Assembly (NCBI GenBank): GCA_030248215.1
Contig: JASANG010000246.1
Span: forward strand, 47,551-111,550
DNA: 64,000 nucleotides
Reading direction: 5' to 3'
From: Enoplolaimus lenunculus
Lineage: Eukaryota; Nematoda; Enoplea; Enoplida; Thoracostomopsidae
Part shown: piece by piece, positions 43,270 through 54,229 of the stretch
Numbering within the stretch: the first letter of the stretch is position 1
How the letters are laid out: each line of letters starts with the position of its first letter
Notes under the pieces: generated by a model
Told to the model about the DNA's origin: nothing
The model's input: the letters and a program-made list of their open reading frames with translations, nothing else
Databases searched by the model: none
Program-made: the position numbers and the translations under genes

Positions 43270-45092
43270 GTGAGTCGCGTATATCCGGTGGTAAATCGAT
43301 AACACATCTGCAATCTAGCGGAAGTATAGAAACCAAAAGTTGGCAACGTTTGTTGGACCCGGAGCGGGAAGTGAATCAAAATTTAGGTCAATTAAAATCC
43401 ACATTTAATTAACTAAACTTTAACATTTACTTATATCAAGAGTGCATTATACAAGAGTGTGCAACTCTTGGGGTTCCGCATGGTACAAAATGTATCACCG
43501 GGCATTGCATTTTTGGTTGACCGCCCCCTTGTTTACAGGGGGGTCGCTATTTCATGAATACCCCTAAATTAAACTATAAGGAGAGCATGTTTGATGCCGC
43601 ATACATAAAGTGTCATGGTTCGCACCGGTTGTAGCCTCCCCTCTAAACAAACGGGATGTAGGGTAAAAAAGCACACGCGTGCCGGGTACATTCTTTTCTA
43701 CACAGAATGAGCCCAAGTTGCGCACTCTGGTTTAAATAGTGATTATCCACTCTTGCTTATATAAAGTGATTTCACAAAAGTGCTTTGACCGTTTTCGTTT
43801 CTATAAAAATTCAACAGTTTTTGCTTTGCAAAATTAAGTAAAGTTCGAATAAACCAAACCTTCACTGAATGTCTCAAGTTTTTGCAAAAAGAACGCTGTA
43901 AATTCCAGTGATTTGATTAATTAACTCAGCTACAGAATTAGTTCTGAGTTAATATCAGGACGTGACGTTATCCGAACGTTTTTCAGCCGCTCCGCTATCC
44001 TGTATCCAATGCGATCGACAATTTACCAATAATTCTCTAAAACAAGACTGTATTCGTGGCATTGCGGACGCCACACCTTGTGCGAATCCTAACCACAACG
44101 CCTGTCTTGTGTTTTGGTTCCGAAAACAACGTGCGAATTCAGTTGAATTTGAAGGTAAAATAGTATTTATCTTTTTCTGGCCAACTGCAAGAAATGATGG
44201 GTCAAATTGACGCTTTTCAAAATAGGCTTTTCCGGACTCAGCCAAATTCGACTCCGTCGCAGTTAAATTAGACTCCACCAGAGTCAAATTCGACTAACGC
44301 GATCCACTTATGGACTCTTTATAGGTATACTCTCTAACTAGAGTTTTCAGGGACTCTATCCGTTTACGGACCCTTATTAGGTATCCGATCCCCTATTGAT
44401 TGGAACTCAAGATATGAACACCCCTCTCGTTACCCCTGTCTTATTCTGGTCACTACGGTACATGTGCAATTTTGATCACAAGATATACTTTTAAATACTT
44501 GCAGTTGCAATTTGCAGTTACAAATCACAACAAATGCAGTTCAAGAAAAAATACTTGTACGTGGGAACAGACCATTAATAGGCTAATATCTGTTTCAGAA
44601 CCAATAATCCTAACCCGAAAATGCGGTCGCAAACAACCAAATCCGACCAAATGTGAATCGAAACACTTTCGGGCATCGTTTGTTGCCCAACGCTCTCGCT
44701 CAAGGACAACGCCTGAACTCCAAGACTCAATAATCACCGAGAACTCTGTCGCTCCTAAAGGAGTAGCTCATGAACCCAAGCCTCAAAGAAGTTTCAACCA
44801 CGAGTTCACCGTTCGACAAAGGAGAACTCGCGCTCTCACTGAATCCATTTCGGTTGGAAGCCAGAATTTGTCCATGAAAAGCTCTTCCCAGTTGAAACGA
44901 ACCGCAACAGCGATGGAAACTATTCGAGTCTGTGTAACTGAATGTTTTCATCCGTTTGAATGCCGGATTGAAGAACGAAGCACAAGAGACGCTGGAGCGT
45001 TGAATACGGCGTTTAAACGAGCAAGTTCAATTTGTCAATTTTTAAGCTTAACGTTGGGTGTTATTTTAAACCTACGTTGGAAGTTGTTTTGA
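43191..45092 (+). CDS. Ly6/three-finger-like GPI-type protein gene, left copy (3 exons)
   Basis: Exons 43191-43269, 43987-44154 and 44911-45092 (or an earlier acceptor, giving 44518-45092); all introns are phase 1 with GTGAGT/TTTCAG-type borders. Exon 1 encodes a signal peptide (MIVKFITLVCVIVQFIADGT). Exon 2 encodes LSCIQCDRQF...DC...ATPC...NACLVFWF, the spacing of the first half of an LU domain. Exon 3 continues IRVCVTECFHPFEC and ends in a hydrophobic tail SICQFLSLTLGVILNL, like a GPI signal. The stop overlaps AATAAA. Signal, first half, second half in phase 1 is the classic Ly6 gene plan. The final CCxxDxCN motif is not visible, so the fold assignment rests on the first half. Intron 1 holds an FB element; intron 2 holds a fold-back repeat and an M2 fragment. 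An exact copy lies inverted at 56240-58141. Confidence 0.6.
43434..43757 (+). mobile_element. FB fold-back element in Ly6 intron 1, left copy
   Basis: CAAGAGTGCATTATACAAGA to TAGTGATTATCCACTCTTG with the family interior; mirrored at 57575-57898. Confidence 0.75.
43987..44154 (+). CDS. Ly6-like exon 2, left copy
   Basis: 168 nt, acceptor TTTTTCAG, donor GAAG|GTAAAA. Five Cys in the order C-x2-C ... C ... PC ... C typical of LU domains. Confidence 0.65.
44196..44460. repeat. Fold-back fragment and M2 half-element in Ly6 intron 2
   Basis: 44196-44296 carries the AAATTCGACTC/GAGTCAAATT inverted repeats of the 15335 element. 44299-44459 is an M2 right half ending TTATTCTGGTCACTACGGTA. Mirrored at 56873-57136. 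Confidence 0.6.
44911..45092 (+). CDS. Ly6-like exon 3, left copy (start uncertain)
   Basis: The acceptor GCAACAG|CG joins exon 2 in phase and brings IRVCVTEC next to the LU half. The same frame is open back to 44472 and could instead start at the acceptor TTTGCAG|TT (44518), giving a Ser/Arg/Thr-rich insertion of about 130 residues. A 206-codon open frame is unlikely to be chance, so both forms may exist. Confidence 0.5.
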
Positions 45093-45097
45093 ATAAA
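45092..45097 (+). terminator. Polyadenylation signal overlapping the Ly6-like stop
   Basis: AATAAA shares its first base with the TGA stop (TTTTGAATAAAATT). A mirrored signal is at 56235-56240. Confidence 0.5.
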
Positions 45098-45174
45098 ATT
45101 AGATGTAAAATCAAGCCACCCAAGCCATACGCCCTTAAATAAAAATACAAACTGATATTTTACACTAAGTTTTT

Positions 45175-45361
45175 GGCCCATGTTATACATTAAGGGGCGT
45201 CCAGGTTTCTGGTGGGTCTATAAAAGAGTAGGTTTAGATTGTAGATTACATTTTTTTGCTTAGGTTTAGGCTTAAGAAGTCGTTTTTGCAACGCTTACGC
45301 TTAGACTTAGGCTTGGGAGTACGCTTAATCTAGTGTTACGCCCCTCAAGGTAACATTGGCC
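45175..45361 (-). mobile_element. M1b MITE with perfect 8-bp duplication
   Basis: GGCCCATGTTATACATTAAG to CCCCTCAAGGTAACATTGGC then C; AAGTTTTT on both sides (45167-45174, 45362-45369). Mirror 55971-56157. Confidence 0.9.
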
Positions 45362-45493
45362 AAGTTTTTTATTATTAAAACAACGTTTCGTTTGGCTTTT
45401 TGCTCGCTTCGCTTGTGAACTGTTCTCATATGTAAGTATCTTACGGCCCGATTCAGAAATTTTTGGATTCGCCACTGTATGTAAATTTGTATT

Positions 45494-46147
45494 GGCCAAT
45501 GTTACTTTTAAAACCGTAACTCAAGGAAAATCATATTTCAAAGCGCAAGCCAAAACCTGATCGTAAAAAGTAAGTGTTACTCCTACGTCTAAGCATAAGC
45601 TAAAAATAGTCGGTGTTACTCCTAAGCCTAAGCATAAGCTAAAAATAGTCCTGAATTCTAACCTAAGTGTTACTCCTAAGCCTAAGCATAAGCTAAAAAT
45701 AGTCCTGAATTCTAACCTAAGTGTTACTCCTAAGCCTAAGCATAAGCTAAAAATAGTCCTGAATTCTAACCTAAGTGTTACTCCTAAGCCTAAGCATAAG
45801 CTAAAAATAGTCCTGAATTCTAACCTAAGTGTTACTCCTAAGCCTAAGCATAAGCTAAAAATAGTCCTGAATTCTAACCTAAGTGTTACTCCTAAGCCTA
45901 AGCATAAGCTAAAAATAGTCCTGAATTCTAACCTAAGTGTTACTCCTAAGCCTAAGCATAAGCTAAAAATAGTCCTGAATTCTAACCTAAGTGTTACTCC
46001 TAAGCCTAAGCTAAGCTAAAAATAGTCCTGAATTCTAACCTAAGTGTTACTCCTAAGCCTAAACCTAAGCTAAAAACAGTCGAAATTCTAAAGTCTACTC
46101 AATTACAGTTGTGCGAAAAAAACTGGACGGCTCTAAAAATCATGGAT
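45494..46147 (+). mobile_element. M1b element with interior expanded to a 54-bp minisatellite
   Basis: Left end GGCCAATGTTACTTTTAAAA; right end ACTGGACGGCTCTAAAAATC, related to the M1b right terminus. About nine units of 54 bp at 45580-46080, each TGTTACTCCTAAGCCTAAGC, ATAAGCTAAAAATAG and TCCTGAATTCTAACCTAAG. Arrays also at 50225-50740 (degenerate) and 55255-55765 (clean). Confidence 0.8.
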
Positions 46148-46477
46148 CCAAAAAAATGATTAAAAAATTATCTTTCATTTCATATCACAGAAATATTCTA
46201 AGGCCTTTAAAACCAAAATCAACTCATTCGACGTAATTATTACATTATTACAAAATTTAATATTTCAAAATAACTTGCGTACACCATGCCACAATTTTCA
46301 AACCACTGTAATGTATATTAATTCAACGTGCCATGAACTTTATAGCTTGGCGTCGTTCCAAGATTTAGAAACTGCTATCCATGGCAGGGCCCATATTTAC
46401 TTTTAGGGCCGTTTCGTTTTCAAGCTTACTTCAATGCGTTAATTGTATTTTTTAAGTAAGCGGCCTTTTGCGCGTTC

Positions 46478-46700
46478 ACTGCAAATTCCAGTGAGTTGAC
46501 TAATCATTCAGCTAGCGAGTTGGTTATTTCTGAATTAATATCAGTAAAACAATAAACTCATTTGAGTTAGTTTTATTCTTTAGTTAGTGACTTTGTGAGT
46601 GATTAACTAACTCAGAATGAATTGAAACCACTCAAAATTATGAGTTCTATAGTCCTAACTCAGACTAAAATGAGTAGAACAACTCACTAAATTACAGGTG
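46478..46700. mobile_element. M4 MITE (segment A)
   Basis: CACTGCAAATTCCAGTGAGT to AACTCACTAAATTACAGGTG. Copies also at 49583-49822, 51288-51527 and 54615-54856, one in each of the four repeated segments. Confidence 0.75.
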
Positions 46701-47196
46701 TTGTGGCTATTAACCTTCCGCTTTCCAAAACAAGAAATCACAAACCGAAATTTATTCAAGATTTATTTTTCATGTCACTATTTATTAAAGCTGGATCACC
46801 ACATACGTATTTTGGCAGCGTTCGAGCTGTTGTAATGTTGTTAAATATGTACAAGAGAGACAGCTTATATATCATTAGACGCGTTCTTAAAAAGTTTGCG
46901 AGTAATATTTTAGAGTTCAATTTGAAACTGCGTTGACTAGTTTAATATTATATCACGACATTGCATAAAAACATAAATACTATTTCAAGAATCACTCGAC
47001 TAGTATAGAAGATATAGAAGACAGATAAATATAAACAAGTATAGGAGGTTAAATCGACTTACTAAAAGTTACTCATTTTAAAAACATTCTTCGCACAAAA
47101 ATCTAACAAAGTAGAAGGCTACGGTTTTTTTCTTGAGACTCCCCTCTCTGGGTCCGTAGCGGCGGTTGTTGAGCGGAAAACGTATCTCAGCATGCG

Positions 47197-47525
47197 GGTC
47201 ACCGGAGGAGAAAAATAGCGGAGCCGGAGGTCAACAAACTTCCGGAGCCTGAGGCGAGGCGAAATTAGGCATTAAAAATGTGGTTAATTAGTTATGTTGC
47301 CATATCTCATATGTTGTTAAGTTGTTTGGTTTTACGCTGACTTCTCGAAATTTCGAACATTCTTTCCTGAAAATTGTGCAAAATAAACGAAACGCGCTAA
47401 ACAGATATTTTCACTCTTAAATTTTATCACCGAATTCCAGAACCTCTGCAAAAATTCTCAGGTCCGGAGCCGGAGGCCGATTTCTGCCGGATCCGGAGCC
47501 TGAGACAGACCTCCGGTTCACCCTG
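47197..47525. mobile_element. hAT-like MITE, left copy (noisy)
   Basis: GGGTCACCGGAGGAGAAAAA to CCTCCGGTTCACCCTGG. The cleaner mirror copy is 53703-54063. Confidence 0.65.
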
Positions 47526-47729
47526 GCGTTCCTGATTCAGTTTAAGGCTTAAAAATTAGCGAAATTTGATTATCAGTTTCTAGACGGTAGCGTTTTTTCA
47601 AATTTCCAGTATACGTTTTGTTTCATCTTGTATCTGATTTTCTGAGATAAATATATTTCACCAGAACTCGATCCTATATCGGCGTACATTACCAAGTAGC
47701 AGCTGGGTTATTATCTATCACTCGTAGCA

Positions 47730-48030
47730 GGAGGTAGAACACCTATATGAATAGGTTGCTAGCTAGCTACTCCATATGGGTACCTTACGTTTGTAGCTAT
47801 GGGTAGCTGGTCGTTTGTCCATATGGGTACCTTGAGTTTGTTTTAACAATATTTATAGTTTGCGTAATTTTTTAGATTTTTTCCAAAAAAATATTTTAAA
47901 AAAGCTAGACCAGCTTGTAGAACAAAACTCATTTACTGAGCTGTTTAAAAAAGACTTAAAGTACATTATGTTGACATCTATATGGGCTACGAGTAGACAT
48001 CTCGGCTCTACCCATATGGGTAGGTCAATA
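47730..48030. repeat. Cluster of ACCCATATGGGTA palindromes
   Basis: CCATATGGGTACC or ACCCATATGGGTAG occurs at about 47772, 47819 and 48007, with ATGGGTAGCTGG and CTAGCTAGCTA nearby. The mirror region 53100-53465 carries four or more. The core is a perfect 12-bp palindrome. Confidence 0.7.
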
Positions 48031-48189
48031 TTTCAAAAACCTAGCTATGTGCAACCACCTTTTATTTTCTGTTGGTATCCATATAGGTAACAAAAAAGTG
48101 TGTACCGCCATGGGCACAGTGACAAAACAGGTACCAAGCACACAATTGGTAACGTGAACCCCGCATAAATGTTGCGCTGTGCAGCCATA

Positions 48190-48615
48190 TTTTCAATGTG
48201 TTAGCACCTATTTTTTTGCAATTTATTCTCAATGTGTGTAGCACCTATTTTCGCAATATATTTTCAATGTGTGTAGCACCTATTTTCGCAATTTATTCTC
48301 AATGTGTGTAGCACCTATTTTCGCAATTTATTCTCAATGTGTTAGCACCTCTTGCAATTTATTCTCAATGTATGTAGCGCCTTCTTTTCGCAATTTATTC
48401 TCAATGTGTTAGCACCCTTATTTTGCAATTTATTCTCGATGTGTTAGCACCTATTTTCGCAATTTATTTTCAAATGTGTGTTGCCCTATTTTCGCAATTA
48501 ATCTCTATGTGTGTTGCCCTATTTCGCAATTTATTCTCAATGTGTTAGCACCTATTTTCGCAATTTATTCTCAATGTGTGTAGCACCTATTTTCGCAATT
48601 TATTCTCAAGCGATT
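48190..48615. repeat. 36-bp satellite, left array (noisy)
   Basis: Irregular units of GTGTGTAGCACCTATTTTCG plus CAATTTATTCTCAAT with many single-base losses. It is the inverted counterpart of 52556-52998. Confidence 0.85.
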
Positions 48616-49239
48616 TAGCAGCTCCATACTAACATGGTATGCAGTAACAGGTTCGATTCTAAAAATGTGCAAATTTCAAAGTTCCAAGTGCTTTGTGCTA
48701 AATTAACACCTATCTGTACCACCCACCTGGTAATAAAGGTTCTACACGCATACAATCAGCATCTTGGCCGGGCCCGTAGCCAAGGGGGTAGGGTGGCTCA
48801 GCCTCTCTTTGAAATTTTGACTCCTCTTCAGAAACTAGGCATGCTTATAAGTCAATAAAAACGTTTGTATGCTTCCTCTGGAAATTTTTAGCCTCGGCAT
48901 TGCACAAATTATGTTTGGGGGGCGCCGAATATTTAGGAGGTTTCTACAATTGCAATTCAAGATTGTTTACTTTTACTCAGAGTCTATTTGGGGAGCACCA
49001 GCCAATTTGGGGTACGGCGCCCGATGCCCAAGTGGGGACGCCCTTACCCGCGCTAGCAAGATGAGCTGGCTACGGGCTTGTGTTGCACTCGAACCAGCTC
49101 GGCGTATTACCTCTGATTACGGCATGATTACACGTCGCGTCGTTTTTCAAGCCACCGTCCCACTTGGGCTCCAAGCGGGCGCTGGTTGCCCACGGACCAC
49201 CTTTTTTTGATTTATTATGTCTTCCAGGTCAGCTCGTAT

Positions 49240-50932
49240 CCGCCTGCCTGTCACACGAGTTGTTACTTGTCAGAGTATTATTATTGTCAAATTAGTATTT
49301 ATTGTTTTTGTGCAATGTCGTGCATATATATTAAACTAGTCAACGCAGTTTCAAATTTCACTCTAAATATTACTCCCAAACTTTTTAAGAACGCTTCTAT
49401 TTGCATATATAGCTGTCTCTCTTGTACATATTTAACAATCATTACAACAGCTCGAACGCTCCCAAATACGTATGTGGTGCTTCCAGCTTTAATTAAATAG
49501 TGACATGAAAAATAAATCTTGCATATAATGTTCGGTTTGTGCTTTCTTGTTTTGGATATGCCCACAGTGTTTTATAGCCACAACACTGTAATTTCAGTGA
49601 GTTGTTCTACTCATTTCATCTAGTAAAAAATTCTATCAGAACTCATAATTTTGAGTGGTTTCAATTCATTCTGAGTTAGTTAATCAACTCACCCAAAGTC
49701 AACTCAACTCAAAGCAAGAATCAACTCAACTCAAACTGAGTTTATTGTTTTACTGATATTAATTAAGAAATAACCAACTCGCTAGCTTTATTGATTAGTC
49801 ACCTCACTTGAATTTGCAGTGAACGCTCCAAAAGGCCGATTACTGTAAAAAATACAATTAACGCATTGAAATTAAAGCTGAAAACGAAACGGCCCTAAAA
49901 GTGAGTATGGGCCCTGCCATGGATGACAGTTTCTAAATCTTGGAACGACGCCAAGCTATAAAGTTCATGGCACGTTGAATTAATATACATTACAAGTGGT
50001 TTGAAAATGTTGGCATGATATTCACAAGTTCTTTTGAAATATTAAATTTTGTAATAATGTAATAATTACGTCGAATGAGTTGATTTTGGTTTTAAAGGCC
50101 TTAAAATATTTTTGTGATATGAAATGAAAGATAATTTTTTAATCATTTTTTTGGATCCCATGATTTTTAGAGCCGTCCAGGTTTTTTTCGCACAACTGTA
50201 ATTGGGTAGACTCTAAGAGTTTCGACTGTTTTTAGCTTAGGTTTAGGCTTAGGAGTAACACTTAGGTTAGAATTCAGGACTATTTTTAGCTTAGCTTAGG
50301 CTTAGGAGTAACACTGTATTCTTATTACAGAGGCTATTTTTAGCTTATGCTTAGGCTTAGGGAGTAACACTAGGTTAGAGTTAGGGATTATTTTTAGCTT
50401 ATGCTTTAGGCTTAGGAGTAACACTTAGGTTAGAATTCCAGGACTAAGGGCTTATATTTAGGTCTAAAATTAACACTTGAGTTAGAGTTCAGGACTATTT
50501 TTAGCTTATGCTTAGCTTAGGAGTAACACTGAGGTTAGAATTAGGGACTATTTTTTAGCTTATTCTTAGCTTAGGGAGTAACACTTAGGTTAGAATTCAG
50601 GACTATTTTTAGCTTATGCTTAGGCTTAGAGAGTAAGCACTTAGGCTTAGAATTCAGGACTATTTTTAGCTTATGCTTAGGCTTAGGAGTAACGCCGACT
50701 ACTTTTAGCTTATGCTTAGAGCGTAGGAGGTAACACTTATCTTTTTTACGGATCAGGTTTTGGCTTGCGCTTTGAAATATGATTTTCCTTGAGTTACGGT
50801 TTTAAAGAGGGTAACATTGGCCAATACTAAATTTTACATACTAGTGGCGAATCCAAAAATTTCTAGAATCGGGCCGTAAGATACTTACATTATGAGAACA
50901 GTTCACAAGGCGAAGCGAGCAAAAAAGCTGGA
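49240..50932 (-). repeat. Segment B (inverted copy of A)
   Basis: Includes an M4 copy (49583-49822), a degenerate 54-bp array (50225-50740), the M1b end GGTAACATTGGCC (50809-50821) and 110 bp of outer flank. Confidence 0.75.
50182..50932. other. Unpaired centre (loop) of the palindrome
   Basis: GGATCCCATGATTTTTAGAG then CCGTCCAG ends the left arm and CTGGACGGCTCTAAAAATCA starts the right arm. The 750 bp between hold a degenerate 54-bp array and about 110 bp of flank present only once here. The junction at 50930 falls in an A-run (GCGAGCAAAAAAG|CTGGACGG). Confidence 0.75.
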
Positions 50933-51880
50933 CGGCTCTAAAAATCATTGGATCCAAAAAAAATGATTAAAAAATTATCTTTCATTTCATATCACAGAAA
51001 TATTCTAAGGCCTTTAAAACCAAAATCAACTCATTCGACGTAATTATTACATTATTACAAAATTTAATATTTCAAAATAACTTGCGTACACCATGCCACA
51101 ATTTTCAAACCACTTGTAATGTATATTAATTCAACGTGCCATGAACTTTATAGCTTGGCGTCGTTCCAAGATTTAGAAACTGCTATCCATGGCAAGGCCC
51201 ATATTTACTTTTCACGGCCGTTTCGTTTTCTAGCTTGCACTTCAATGCGTTAATTGTATTTTTTACAGTAAGCGGCCTTTTGGCGCGTTCACTGCAAATT
51301 CCATTGAGTTGACTAATCAATTCAGCTAGCGAGTTGGTTATTTCTGAATTAATATCAGTAAAACAATAAACTCACTTTGAGTTGAGTTGATTCTTGCTTG
51401 TGAGTTGAGTTGACTTTGGGTGAGTTGACTAACTAACTCAGGATGAATTGAAACCACTCAAAAAGTATGAGTTCTGATAGTCCTAACTCAAGCTAAAATG
51501 AGTGGATCAACTCACTGAAATTTACAGTGTTGTGGCTATTAAAACACTGTGCGCGCATTATTCCGAAACAAGAAATGCACAAACCGAACATTTATATTGC
51601 AAGATTTATTTTCATGTCACTATTTTAATTAAAGCTGGAACGACCCACATACGTATTTTGAGCAGCGTTCGAGCTGTTGTACTGATTGTTAAATATGTAC
51701 AAGAGAGACAGCTTATATATGCAAATTAGAACGCGTTCTTAAAAAGTTTGGCGAGTAATATTTTCAAGTTGCGAATTTGAAACTGCGTTGAGTAAGTTTA
51801 ATATTATATGCACGACATTGCATCAAAAACAATAAATACTAATTTGACAAGAATACAACTCGACAAGTAACAACTCGTGT
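50933..51880 (+). repeat. Segment C (direct copy of A without the array)
   Basis: Starts CTGGACGGCTCTAAAAATCA and runs through an M4 copy (51288-51527) and the Helitron-like motif. Confidence 0.75.
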
Positions 51881-52059
51881 GACAGGCGGATACGAGCTGA
51901 CCCTGGAAGACATAATAAATTCAAAAAAGGTGGTTCCGTGGGCAACCAGCGCCCGCTTGGAGTCCCAAAGTGGGACCGGTGGCTTTGAAAAACGACGCGA
52001 CGTTGTTAATCATGCCGTAATCAGATGGTAATACGCCGAGCTGGTTCGAGTGCCAACAC

Positions 52060-52400
52060 AAGCCCGTAGCCAGCTCATCTTGCTAGCGCGGGTAAGGGTG
52101 TCCCCACTTGGGGGGCATTGGGGTGCCGTACCCCCAAATTTGGCTGGTGCTCCCCAAATAGACTCTATGTAAAAGTAAACAATCTTGAATTGCAATTGTA
52201 GAAACCTCCTAAAATTATTCGGCGCCCCCCAAACATAATTTTGTGCGGACGCCCGAGGCTAAAAATTTTCCAGAGGAAGCATACAAACGTTTTTATTGAC
52301 TTATAAGCATGGTTGAAAATTTTCTAAGAGGAGTCAAAATTTTCAAAGAGAGGCTGAGCCACCCTTACCCCCTTGGCTACGGGCCCGTGCCAATATTGTC
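52060..52400. mobile_element. REG repeat with inverted ends
   Basis: CCCGTAGCCAGCTCATCTTG at one end and ACCCCCTTGGCTACGGGCCC at the other (CACCC..TTACCCCC). About 330 bp, the cleanest full REG copy; the mirror at 48765-49085 is noisier. Confidence 0.65.
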
Positions 52401-52555
52401 ATTTGTATGCGTGTAGAACCTTTATTACCAGGTGGGTGGTACAGATAGGTCGTTTAATTTTAGCACAAAGCACTTGTGAACTTTGAAATTTTGCACATTT
52501 TTTGATAATTTGAACCTGTTACTGCATACCACGTTAGTATGGCAGCTGCTAAATC

Positions 52556-52998
52556 GCTTGAGAATAAATTGCGAAAATAGGTGCTACACACATTTGAGAA
52601 TAAATTGCGAAAATAGGTGCTACACACATTTGAGAATAAATTGCGAAAATAGGTGCAACACACATTAGAGATTAATTGCGAAAATAGGTGCAACACACAT
52701 TTGAGAATAAATTGCGAAAATAGGTGCTACACACATTCGAGAATAAATTGCAAAAATAGGTGCTACACACATTTGAGAATAAATTGCGAAAATAGGTGCT
52801 ACACACATTTGAGAATAAATTGCAAAAATAGGTGCTACACACATTTGAGAATAAATTGCGAAAATAGGTGCTACACACATTTGAGAATAAATTGCGAAAA
52901 TAGGTGCTACACACATTTGAGAATATATTGCGAAAATAGGTGCTACACACATTTGAGAATAAATTGCAAAAATAGGTGCTACACACATTTGAAAATAT
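52556..52998. repeat. 36-bp satellite, right array (clean)
   Basis: About twelve units of AGGTGCTACACACATTTGAG then AATAAATTGCGAAAAT, with few variants (CTACA/CAACA, GCGA/GCAA). Open frames on both strands simply reflect the 36-bp period. Confidence 0.95.
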
Positions 52999-53099
52999 GG
53001 CTGCACAGCGCAACATTTTATGCGGGGTTCACGTTACCAATTGTGCGCTTGGTACCTGTTTTGTCACTGTGCCCATGGCGGTACACACTAACTTTTTTG

Positions 53100-53465
53100 T
53101 TACCCATATGGATACCAACAGAAAATAAAATGTTGCACATAGCTAGGTATTTGAAATTTTGACCTACCCATATGGGTAGCATCGAGATGTCTACTCGTAG
53201 CCCATATAGATGTCAACATAATGCACTTTCAAGCTTGCTTTTTTAAACAGCTCAGTACAGTGAGTTTTGTTTTACAAGTCTGGTCTAGTCTTTTTTACAG
53301 TATATCTTTGGAAAAAATCTAAAAAATTACGCAAACTATAAATATTGTTAAAACAAACTCAAGGTACCCATATGGGTAACAAACCGAAGACTAGCTACCC
53401 ATAGCTACAAACGTAAGGTACCCATATGGGTAGTAGCTAGCTAGCAACCTATTCATATAGGTTGT
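53100..53465. repeat. ACCCATATGGGTA palindrome cluster, right copy
   Basis: Palindromic cores near 53102 (one base different), 53166, 53367 and 53420, interspersed with CTAGCTACCC. Confidence 0.7.
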
Positions 53466-53702
53466 TTCTACCTCCTGCTACGGGTAGGTGACAAAACAGA
53501 TCCCAAGCGCACAATCGGTAACGTGAACCCCGCATTAGAGGGATTCGATGTTCTGGGTGAAATATATTTATCTCAGAAAATCAGCATTACAAGATGAAAC
53601 AAAACGTATACTGTGAAATTTTGAAAAACGCTACCGTCTATGAAACTGATTAATTCACAATTTTGGCTAGAGTTCTGAGCCTTAAACTGAATCAGGACAC
53701 GC

Positions 53703-54063
53703 CAGGGTGCAACCGGAGGTCTGTCTCAGGCTCCGGATCCGGCAGAAATCGGCCTCCGGCTCCGGATCCTGCAGAATTTTTGCCAGAGGTTCTGGCAATT
53801 TCGGTGATAAAATTTAAAATAAGTTTGCAAAATATATCTGTTTAGCGCGTTTCGTTTTATTTTTGTCACAATTTTCAGGAAAGAATGTTCGAAATTTCGC
53901 AGAAAACTAGCGTAAAACCAAACAACTTAACAACATATTGCAGATATTGGCCAACATTAACTAATTAACCATCATTTTTAATGCCTAATTTCGCCTCGCC
54001 TCAGGCTCCGGCAAGTTTTGTTGACCTCCGGCTCCGCTATTTTTCTCCTCCGGTTGCACCCTG
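53703..54063. mobile_element. hAT-like MITE with 8-bp duplication
   Basis: CAGGGTGCAACCGGAGGTCT to TCCTCCGGTTGCACCCTG; flanks GGACACGC and GTACACGC, 7 of 8 identical. CCGGCTCCGG-rich arms. Confidence 0.85.
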
Positions 54064-54229
54064 GTACACGCCGATGATACGTTTTCCGTCGAGCATAACC
54101 GCTACGGGTACCCAGAGCAGGGGGTATGTCTCAATGGTAAAAAAACCGTTAGCCTTCTACTTTGTTAAGATTTTTGTGCGCAAGAATTGTTTGGCTTAAA
54201 ATGAGTTACACTTTTGAGGTAAGTCGACT

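Larger units (their letters stand above)
45391..47040 (+). repeat. Segment A of nested inverted repeats
   Basis: About 1.65 kb: flank, M1b/54-bp array, M4 element and a Helitron-like motif. Inverted copies are B (about 49240-50932) and D (about 54230-55940); C (about 50933-51880) is a direct copy lacking the array. Confidence 0.75.
37324..50181 (+). repeat. Left arm of giant palindrome
   Basis: Positions x in this arm match the complement of about 101332-x in the right arm from 37.3 to about 46 kb. The mirrored items are M1 elements, tRNA-like element, TA microsatellite, Ly6-like gene, FB element and 54-bp array. Around the Ly6-like gene the two arms are identical at protein level (206 of 206 codons in the exon 3 frame). 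Farther out they differ by small indels and substitutions. From about 46.1 kb inward the left arm carries many single-base gains and losses relative to the right arm. Confidence 0.9.

Noticed and set aside
48190-53162. Long Cys/Tyr- or Arg/Asn-rich repeat 'proteins' in open frames across the 36-bp satellite
   Set aside because: A 36-bp unit without stops stays open in several frames on both strands; no start context, splice sites or family supports translation.
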